Source of the DNA: Siphonodentalium dalli
Lineage: Eukaryota > Mollusca > Scaphopoda > Gadilida > Siphonodentaliidae
Reading direction: 5' to 3'
DNA: 64,000 nucleotides
NCBI GenBank assembly: GCA_032622095.1
Contig: CP136065.1
Location: forward strand, 68,167,675-68,231,674
Every line of letters begins with the position of its first letter. The first letter of the stretch is position 1. The position numbers were made by a program, and so were the translations under genes. Under the pieces are notes generated by a model, which did not search any database, was not told the DNA's origin, and worked only from the letters and a program-made list of their open reading frames with translations. Shown here in pieces: positions 56,010 through 64,000 of the stretch.

Positions 56010-58129
56010 CCAGATTTGAACCCACCAAATTGATATATATTCTTCTCCATGATACAAGGACTCTAATTATGCGATTTAAAGACTCCAAATTGCTGTCGTT
56101 TGATTGAAAGATTGTGGGCGGGGCACTCAATTTGATAAGAATTGGTTTATTCGCCGATTGCCACCACACTTATACAATATCATCCCCATGGTATGAGATC
56201 TAATTGTGTGGCTTAAATCTGTCAAAAAGTGGCGTCATTCGAGTCAGGAGTGAACTGAATGGCAGAGGGGCACCAACATTAATACGCAATAATTTTAGTG
56301 AAAATTGGCGAAGTGAAACGCATTCTTATCCATAATACGAGGAGTCAGATCGTGTTATTTAAAGATGCCATGTTTGTGCTGTTTTGGTGAGAGATGGAGG
56401 TGGGTGGGCACTAAATTTGATCAACATTTATTTAGTCGCCGTTTAGTACCAAACTTATCAATAATCATATACATGATATCAGGAGTCTTATTGTGTGGTT
56501 TAATAATAATAATAATAATAATAATAATGACCAGTTTTATATAGCGATTAACCATTTACTCTAACACGCTCGGTTCAATATTACCCCAGTCATTTGTACA
56601 AGCCAACCAATGAACCGGCTGCAGCCATTGCAGATCTAGTTTGATCAGAACACGCTCTGATACTCATCAGTATGACAAGCTGACTGGTACTCTTTTAACG
56701 CATGAGTGATGCGAAGGCGACACAGTACGAGCGACCTTTCTCAAAGATCACAACTTGGCGCGGATTTTGAAACAGCGAGCAATCTGACAATTGCACGTCG
56801 CTCAAAGCGGACAAGCCACTGCTATGTGGAGACTCAATGACCGGCGACGCGCTGCGAACCCGTATCGATGTGTTTACAGCGAATACAAGTCCGACACGCT
56901 AACCACTGGACCACGGAGCTCCATTGAGAATGTCACAAGCTGTCACAAGTGGGGCCATTCGAATCAGGATGCATATAGGGTGAGAGGAACACAAAAGAAG
57001 TTGAACAATATGTTTAACGCCGAGTTCCACCAGATTGATACATATTCTTCTCCGTGATACGAGAACACTAATCGTGTGGTTTAGATACGCCAAATTCGTG
57101 CGTTTGGATGAGAGATATGGGGGCCGTAAATTTTATACGAATTTGTATACTCGCATATTGTCACCAATGTTAATTATAGTTTTATTATGTTTCCATAATG
57201 AGTCTAAGTGTGTGGTTTAATGATGACAAAAGAGGCGCCGCCTCCGTCAGAAATAGGGACGGGAGGGTCACCAAAACTGATAAAAAATATGTTTAGTGCC
57301 AATAACCATCAAATCCATACAAGTTCTTCTCAAATGATACGAGGAATCAAATCTTGCGAGTTAAAAACGTATAATGAGCTAGTAAAACAGATACATAGAA
57401 GAAAGCATTAAACGTATATTTCTCATGTTATTTAACAGATACACTTATTCTTGCAAAGTGAGAGACTTCGAACCGTCAGGGGATTGCATATTATAATGGA
57501 TCATGTATATATTATAACACAATTGAGTCTGTTCCATTCTATATAGTTTCCACACACAAACATACAATAGATAACTCAAAATCGCGCTCTGTGTTGGCCA
57601 CATGTAGCTGATATACGTGCATAGCAACATTTCTTTTAAACTAAGAATATTTCGCCAATAGATAGCGCCATGAACAGAGGAGCACCTGGACATTTCTTTA
57701 AAACATCTGAATCTTTATGAAGATATGATAGCCAGGTGTCCTCAAAATCTTAGTCTAACCAACTAGATTGATTTGTACATCTCTATATAAGTAAAACCCA
57801 ATTGTCGTCTTTACATTTTGCGAACTAATGTGTTTATGATGTTCATGTTTCATGTCATAACGTCTGACGCATACGCAGAAAATAAATAAATACCTCTTTA
57901 TTGGTGGAACGGATTAATCGCGGTAAACAACATGACTATTGACAAGGTGAGCCACTACTTACATTCCATATGTAGGAATCGTGTTTTGTCATGCTATTTG
58001 AATATACTATCTATGAGAATACGTGTAACACTTTGATCAAGAGTAATCTCTATTGCCACAAAATATCCACAACATGCAGAGGGTTTCACATCACTTTAAC
58101 CTGGGCAACACCGGGTAGCCCTGCTAGTA
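56010..58129 (-). mobile_element. Family C repeat, copy 2 (inverted, carrying a SINE)
   Basis: On the minus strand it starts at 58129 with ACTAGCAGGGCTACCCGG, then TGTTGCCCAGGTTAAAGTGA, and follows copy 1 through AGTAGTGGCTCACCTTGTC and the ~210/420 bp units. Similarity fades near 56010 without the CAGACAGA tail. A SINE interrupts it at 56502-56925. Confidence 0.8.
56502..56925 (-). mobile_element. tRNA-derived SINE with (ATT)n tail
   Basis: Read on the minus strand, GGAGCTCCGTGGTCCAGTGG begins a tRNA-like head. The A box TGGTCCAGTGGTTAGCG is at 56913-56897, and the B box GGGTTCGCAGC is at 56863-56853. A ~300 bp body and the end CGCTATATAAAACTGGTCAT lead into (ATT)n at 56529-56502. A Pol III A/B-box head, unrelated body and simple tail define a SINE. 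It sits inside family C copy 2. The clover-leaf is imperfect, so it is not a tRNA gene. Confidence 0.85.
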
Positions 58130-58780
58130 TCAAATAAAAACACAACAGCGCCTCGCAAATTCATAGTTATAATGTCCATCCGTGACAATGTGCACCTTTC
58201 CATAATCACAGCAATGTCGCCAATAATTGTTACTATTAGTCAGCAATGACGTAATTTTTTTTAATGGATACAGGCGCGCACACCTGTTTAGATCATGTTA
58301 GCTGTTTGCAGTTTCAATCATAATGAGATACAGGTTATGACACCAAATACAAATTAGTAGAGTGATTTCCCCTAGGACCCCAAATATGGGATCAACATAA
58401 ACAAAAGCATAGCAGCTGAATGGTCAAAGAGGGATGGATGAAAAATCCACGAACAAATGCCCAAACGTGTTTTTCGACGAGAAACGTCAAATATATCCAC
58501 ATGGTGAACGTTTGCGGCTGTCCAATGGACGAATAATTTATGGGAGGAGTTGGTTCCATTTATTTTCTCCCTTTTAAGGGTAGTGGGACGTTTATCAAAA
58601 CTTCAGTATGACGCAACACGTTACAAGTACTTGTCTAAAAGGACGTTCTTTAATTGTCGATACATGTGCATGGTCAACCGATTCCTGCCAATGCAGGCCA
58701 TCGCGATTTGTTAACACTGAGACCTATGTAAATGCGTGTGTGTGTTGTAACCTATAGTAAAGTACACTAAATTAATCTAA
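58130..58780. other. Stretch without supported features
   Basis: Nothing recognised. Confidence 0.45.
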
Positions 58781-59039
58781 AGCACCACTCATGTTAATCA
58801 ACGCGTCGTAAAGAGTAGTTTGCGGGAGCTGCATTATCCGGATGCCTGTCACTCGGATGTCCACGACAACACAACGATCAACGAACGTATATGGGTAATG
58901 GGAGTGCATATACAAAACAAAACGCTCATCTTGATCGAACATCTTGTATCGAACGAATTACGGACACGCAACGAGTTCGATAACATTCTGGATTATGACG
59001 CATGTTGTGTGCTGTATTTATACCGCACCCTCGTGCAGG
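58781..59039 (+). CDS. Candidate exon ending at a strong splice donor, unknown protein
   Basis: The plus strand is open from just after TAA 58778-58780 to CAGG|GTGAGT at 59039/59040, a consensus-like donor. The later part reads LRELHYPDACHSDVHDNTTI, ERIWVMGVHIQNKTLILIEH and ILDYDACCVLYLYRTLVQ, with no in-frame ATG, so an upstream acceptor (possibly AAAG near 58812) would be needed. The composition is protein-like. No family is recognised. Confidence 0.35.
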
Positions 59040-59254
59040 GTGAGTATAAACCATTAATGTGCATAACGTTGATACTATAGCTACATTTATCCTGACATAA
59101 GTCTAATACAAACAATAAGTATATGCGCATGACACGAGAACGTCATCACGCATTTGGGAACAACGTCAGCTGGAAGTAGTTCCGGCATGTGGTCCACTTG
59201 CGGTATACATCAATGTGTATTCGATGGCTGGTATTCTACACTCTGAATCACTTT

Positions 59255-59332
59255 TGGTAAACATTTACCCAACACAATGGTGCATAATTATAGCACCACG
59301 GGAACGTTGGGTAATTTTTACCTTATTTTGGA
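59255..59332. mobile_element. Short palindromic MITE, copy 1
   Basis: GGTAAACATTTACCCAACAC and its near-complement GTTGGGTAATTTTTACC bound an inner GGTGC...GCACC pair. An inverted relative is at 60832-60894. Confidence 0.7.
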
Positions 59333-59609
59333 CAAAGGGTTTTTTATCAATGCAGGGTACCAATTTGCCCTTCTGAGTTTGGGCGATGTTTTGTACCCGA
59401 ACATATGGGTGAATAATTACTTAATTATTGGGTCAAATCAATTTCCCCACATATCTTCTGAGCTGACAATAAACGCTCTTCATTGATCATGTTAAAATAA
59501 TTGATTATCCTCATGTTAAGTAATCTTAGATCAACGGCACATATTCAATTATATGCCACTGGCCAGGTGACACATGTGCATCAATTTTCCTATATATATA
59601 TATATATAT

Positions 59610-60250
59610 ACTAGCAGGTGGACCCGACTTCGTCCGGGCTGTTTCCCCTCTGATTTGCGGCGAAATGCGCGATTTGACCTTGAATTGTGCATTTTGAAGG
59701 TCAAGGTGAGGTGGGGTCACGATTTGACCCGTCCAAAACACTGCCCGGACAAAAGTACCCGACAAAAGTACCCGTCGAAATCCATCCGGTTTTACCCGAT
59801 TTGACCTCGAATTGATCATTTCGAAGGTCAAGGTCAGGTCGGGGTCACGACTCGACCCGTCCAAAACACTCAGTGGACAAAAGTAACCCCACGTATCAAA
59901 TTTCGTCGAAATCCATTACAAATTTGCGATTTGACATTGAATTGATCCGATTTCAATGTCAAGGTCACGTCGCACGGGCAAACGATTAGGCTTACGACAC
60001 TCCCCTTATGAAAGTATCCCCAGACAGCAATTTTCATCGAAATCCCGTGATACTCAGGCGTTCGACCTTGAAATTACCCGATTTCAAGGTCAAGGTCACG
60101 TCGCACGGGCAAATTAGCAGGCCCATGCCACTCCACGGCCGAAAGTACCCCCACATACCAAGTTTCATCGAAATCGGTTCGGTCGTGTTCGAGTCCATCG
60201 CGAACACAGACAGACAGACAGACAGACAGATCTTCCAAAATATATAATAG
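59610..60250 (+). mobile_element. Family D-related repeat, copy 3
   Basis: It inserts after a (TA)n run and begins ACTAGCAGGTGGACCCGACT, then TCGTCCGGGC. Four internal units contain GATTTGACCTTGAATT and an AAGGTCAAGGTSA block. The tail is GAACACAGACAGACAGACAG then TTCCAAAATATATAATAG. Confidence 0.8.
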
Positions 60251-60757
60251 ACTAGACAATGAGCCCGACGTTGTCCGGGCAATTCAAAAACCAAATTTCA
60301 AGTCGATAGCTCTACCCGTTTCCGATATCTGGTCTGCGCATGCGCGAAGCTGGCGTCGCACGGGCTCGGCGACCCGATAAATTTCGTATCCCGGGCAAGG
60401 TACATTCACATACCAAATTGCAAGTCGATAGCTCCACCCGTTTCCGAGAATTCGTCTGCGCATGCGCGAAGCTGGCATCGCACGGGCTCGGCGACCCGAT
60501 AAAATTCGTATCCGGGACAAGATACATTCACATAGCAAATTTCAAGTCGATATCTCCACCCGTTTCCGATATCTCGTCTGCGCCTGCACGAAGCGGACGC
60601 CGCACGGGCTCGCCAATACGACAACGTCGACCGCCTGGTCAAACTACACACACGTACCAAGTTTCGTCCCGATCGGTCGAGAATCGTAGATTTGTATAAA
60701 TGACATACATACAGACAGACATACAGACAAACAGAGGTCTTCAAAATATATATGAGA
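60251..60757 (+). mobile_element. ACTAG-headed repeat with three ~122 bp units, copy 4
   Basis: It starts ACTAGACAATGAGCCCGACG directly at the tail of copy 3. Three units begin CAAATTTCAAGTCGATAGCT (about 60292, 60414 and 60536) and contain GCGCATGCGCGAAGCTGG and GGGCTCGGCGACCCGATAAA. The tail is CATACAGACAGACATACAG then TTCAAAATATATATGAG. GC-rich compared with the surroundings. Confidence 0.8.
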
Positions 60758-60831
60758 TATTGCCGAAGCCTACAAAAAATCGCCCAACGCATAATGGAAA
60801 TTAATATTGGATAGATTGTTAACCTGCGTTG

Positions 60832-60894
60832 AGTAAAAACATTTACCCAACGTTCGCGTGGTGTTATATGCACTGTGTTGGGTAAAATTTTACC
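60832..60894. mobile_element. Short palindromic MITE, copy 2
   Basis: AACATTTACCCAACGTTCGC...GTGTTGGGTAAAATTTTACC matches the complement of 59255-59332. Confidence 0.7.
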
Positions 60895-62519
60895 CCACGT
60901 GATTTAGAGTTTACCTACATGTACGTCACAATTAACTGCGACAGCACACAACTTAATGTTAAACAGTCATTATCCTGGATACTGCAACAAAAGACTGAGA
61001 TCGAACAGGTTTGTGTCTTGGTGATTTTGGCGTTCAAATTTCACAATCTCTGAAAATGATGACGGATAGCACATGAACTATTGTATATTCTGAACAGTTG
61101 GGGACGGGGCTCATAGTGCGCTAGCACAACATTGACAGTCGTCTCATTCGCAATATATTTGGTTGGGTGAAGAAAACGAGGATTAACCACTTCGATGTGA
61201 TCATTCTTGCCGCCAATGTCGAGCAAATTGTGACGTAGGTTCCAAGCCATGGATTCTGCTCATTGAGTGAGATGCGAGAGATGAAGTTGGAAGTAGATCT
61301 TTTTTGACGATGTTGTTGCTGTTGTATTTGTAACTAAAGTTGGCGGGTGACAATTTTGGTGCTGCTACCAATTAATTTTACAATGTCAATGAAATTTAAT
61401 TTTGCGTAACGAGCACTTACGAAGCTGACAATGATGGAAGTGGTGCCGATGATTAAGCTAGTGAATATGTGATCATGATGAAGTTGATGGTGATGACGAT
61501 GGTCATGCTGCTGATGATGGTCATGATCTGATATTAAAGACGATGTTTATATTATCGTTATATTCATCGATGGTGACGATTAGTTTTTAATTTATTAATG
61601 TCTGAATATGTTATATTTTAATTGTGTTCGTCAAATCTGTATACACACAGCGTGCATTTTAAGACATCCTATGTCAATGGCACCTGTTCAATGACACTCC
61701 CCGGATCATGTGACTCATGTGTACAATTTTCAGCGCAGATGGTCCAGCAGTTTGGTCGCCCATAGCCAGGATAAACAAACGAACACACACTTGAGTTTAA
61801 GGCAGCCATTGGATGTTTTTGCTAGGCTGAAAAAACATTGCATATTTGTCCCATCTAATTAATTCCTGGTATATAACACGTATATAACGTGGCTTTATGG
61901 TGCCTAACCAGATTAGTCAGTCTATAAATAATGGTAGTGTACGTTCCTTGTTGTGTTATACTTTCTGTATTTAAGAAATCAATTATTGCGGAAGATATGG
62001 TTTCTCGCCAGCGAGAAATAGTTGTACTCATGTTTTAGAAATATATTCCTATTTTAAGAAACTAAGAACATACGCGCATAAATACTGTTCTTCCTAGAAA
62101 TTGTTTCTCATCCATTAGAACTAATTTCCAGTTATAATAATTTCCAACCACATCTCTCAGTGTGGTAGTGTCCCCAAGAAAAAATACTCTAGGTATAGAA
62201 TGTTTCAAAAAAAAAAAACAAGAATTGTTTTCTTGATATATGATATGTTTCCTTGTTTTAAGAACTATTTTATTACCCAGAAAATCATTTTTGGCAGTGC
62301 TCCTTGGTGAGGAAGCAGCACCATCATCTGTGATTTTTTGTGATTCCAGGCTGCTAGGCTGTCTGGGTTTTGTTTTGTCCTGGCTGCTGGGCTATTGAGA
62401 GTTGTTTTCGGTAGCCCTCAACTTGGGCTTTGTGTGTTTGGAATCAGGGCTGTCTTCGTGTTGAATGCGGGTTTGGGTGTGTAGTGGGCGGGATTTCGCT
62501 GTTACACAACATCATCTGT
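60895..62519. other. Stretch without supported genes; GAT-rich tract
   Basis: At about 61430-61530 GATGATGGTCATG-like trinucleotide repeats occur. No exon or repeat family was identified in the rest. Confidence 0.45.
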
Positions 62520-62641
62520 GGCTGTGCCCACAATCTGAACGTGTATTATTATGTGTATGTGGGTGAAGGAATAAAGCTGATCATACCGTACAACGGGTGT
62601 CATCAATTTGAGATTCCAGGGCTCTCTTGATAATTTACCAA
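62520..62641 (+). repeat. ~122 bp direct repeat, copy 1, with AATAAA
   Basis: GGCTGTGCCCACAATCTGAA, GGGTGAAGGAATAAAGCT, then TTTGAGATTCCAGGGCTCTC recurs at 63029-63149. It contains an AATAAA. It could be part of an LTR or a 3' end. Confidence 0.75.
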
Positions 62642-63028
62642 TTGATCGATTGTTTAGTTGGTTTTTATCACGAGAGTATCTCCAATAGTGTCGAACCAGA
62701 AAACATAGCGTAGCATATAAATAACTACCGCCGTAAGTCGACAGCTGTGAACATTACTTCTGGTTTACATCTAGGTAATAATAAATTATATTTAGCTTCG
62801 TCATTCGCAGTTGCGATTTTTACCTATTGATCTGTTCATCATGTTATCTCATCCCGCCCCCCCCCCCTTCACCGACAGTTGCATGCTCTGCTTTATTTCT
62901 CTGCCTGGTTTCTTTCTTTCTTTTTTCTGCTTCTGTTTGCGTTATAGTTCATTGCATTCTTATTGCATTGTTATTCATTACATTGTGTGTTTTCTGTTAT
63001 CTTTATTCATTTGTGTGGCCCCGTGCAT

Positions 63029-63149
63029 GGTTGTGTCCACATCCTTAATGTGCATTATTCATTGTGCCCGTGGGTGAAGGAATAAAGCTCAACAAACCGC
63101 ATAACAGATGTCATAAGTTTGAGATTCCATGGCTCTCTTGATAAATACC
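63029..63149 (+). repeat. ~121 bp direct repeat, copy 2, with AATAAA
   Basis: This is the second copy, 509 bases downstream, with GGGTGAAGGAATAAAGCT unchanged. The interval between copies includes a CCCGCCCCCCCCC run at 62854 and T/C-rich text. Confidence 0.75.
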
Positions 63150-63453
63150 ACTTTTTATGTTTTGACAGCCGAAGGCATTTTTTAAAGTTATATTATGTAT
63201 CAACACTGATCGATAGTATGTATAGTTCCCAAGGAGCGAATAATTAGTGTATAAGGACCCCGCCGCCCCGCCTGTGATGTCACTATTATATATACAATTA
63301 TTTGTTTGTACGCTTGCGGCGGATTTGTTTGTATGACAACACTATACATATAGCACACAAATTATAAAAGTGACAAATGTACTAAGTACTAATGTATCGC
63401 CATCTTAACCATTTGTTTACAAAATAATCATTGTCGAGTAGTTCCCCCATGAC
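63150..63453. other. Stretch without supported features
   Basis: Nothing recognised. Confidence 0.4.
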
Positions 63454-63559
63454 ATGTTCAGATAATAAGTTTAACAAATGTTGACCGTTTGTTGATCTTA
63501 TTGTCCGGACATTTCCGTCAATTGAATAAGCCCAATTGTTGAACTTATTATCTGAACAT
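63454..63559. mobile_element. 106 bp palindromic MITE
   Basis: ATGTTCAGATAATAAGTTTA and the complement of the right end (ATGTTCAGATAATAAGTTCA) form the arms. The loop holds GTTTGTTGATCTTATTGTCC. No target duplication was resolved. Confidence 0.75.
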
Positions 63560-64000
63560 TTGCCTCCCATGAATTGTAATCTGTATGTGTTTGTGCTTGT
63601 GTTCGCCTGTCTGCCGGCTGCATATATTTTCTTAACACTCCTCCAGATGAATATTTGATAATTCGAATATATACGATAAATGTATAACTGAATGGGAGAA
63701 CCACTTCAGTTACACGCAGCGTTTGACACATAATAAATAACTCATTAAATTCTCAAGTGGCTGTTTTATTCCAGCATGTTTTTACACATTGATTTCACAT
63801 ATCAATCCGATCCGGCCGCTCGAGCTACATCTCCCGTCGTAAGCCCTTATTTTGTATGGGGTTCCGCTCTTTTTTCTGATGAACATACATTGTTCCGTCG
63901 TTGCGATGTTCGTGTCAGCGTCATCAGGTTGACCTAGAGCCCACTTCAGCCCAGTTATTTCTTGACCAGCCCAATTTCTCCAGACACCAAGAGCGACATC
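63560..64000. other. Right edge, no supported features
   Basis: Short frames only. Confidence 0.4.

Noticed and set aside
56850-56925. Functional tRNA gene
   Set aside because: A and B boxes are present but acceptor and anticodon stems do not pair well, and it is followed by a SINE body and (ATT)n tail.
60284-60873. Arginine/cysteine-rich open frames on both strands
   Set aside because: They lie in GC-rich ~122 bp repeat units and in the CAGACAGA tail, with no conserved start.

Overview
This is an AT-rich, intron-bearing animal genomic window with almost no recognisable host gene content. It is dominated by transposable elements, foldback elements and tandem repeats. The phylum is inferred, not proven: CR1/L2-like LINE ends, a GIY-YIG Penelope-like element, a tRNA-headed SINE with an (ATT)n tail, and several repeat families of a type I associate with marine molluscs all suggest a mollusc or related lophotrochozoan. 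No bacterial, organellar or CRISPR-like content was seen.

Layout. Positions 1-12748 are a tandem array of a ~1.08 kb monomer (ten copies seen, continuing off the left edge). It has two overlapping higher-order periods (2.16 kb and 3.20 kb), a recurring ~160-codon open frame and a (TTG)n tract in the repeats. Its last visible copy is split by a 2.6 kb nonautonomous transposon (family A), which itself carries a 495 bp mariner-like MITE. Positions 12.7-18.7 kb hold a few possible exons, a 138 bp palindrome, a piggyBac-like MITE and a LINE 3' end. Positions 18.98-21.35 kb hold family B: perfect short palindromes, then a ~165 bp minisatellite with long G/C runs that reverses orientation. Positions 25.08-30.54 kb are a single Penelope-like retroelement on the minus strand, cut into three pieces by a 1.9 kb hAT-type element (8-bp target duplication) and by a 5'-truncated LINE carrying an RT with YADD. 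Positions 31.1-34.9 kb form a ~3.8 kb palindrome whose arms carry paired YY1-like motifs and whose centre is a minisatellite that also reverses strand.

From 36 to 64 kb come head-to-tail ACTAG-headed repeats (families C and D), inverted second copies of families B, A and C, several perfect hairpins, a hAT MITE with an 8-bp duplication, a Harbinger transposase remnant, a SINE nested in a family C copy, and two short duplicated blocks. The best host-gene candidate is a first exon on the minus strand near 46.1-46.4 kb, encoding a signal peptide and a PAN/apple-like cysteine module and ending at a good splice donor.

The genes do not form a pathway. The value of the window is its layered insertion history, which can be read precisely from target-site duplications and one empty site, and the higher-order repeat array with a retained open frame. 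I did not find a clear new enzymatic system. The least explained structures are the coding-like array at the left end and the giant palindrome.
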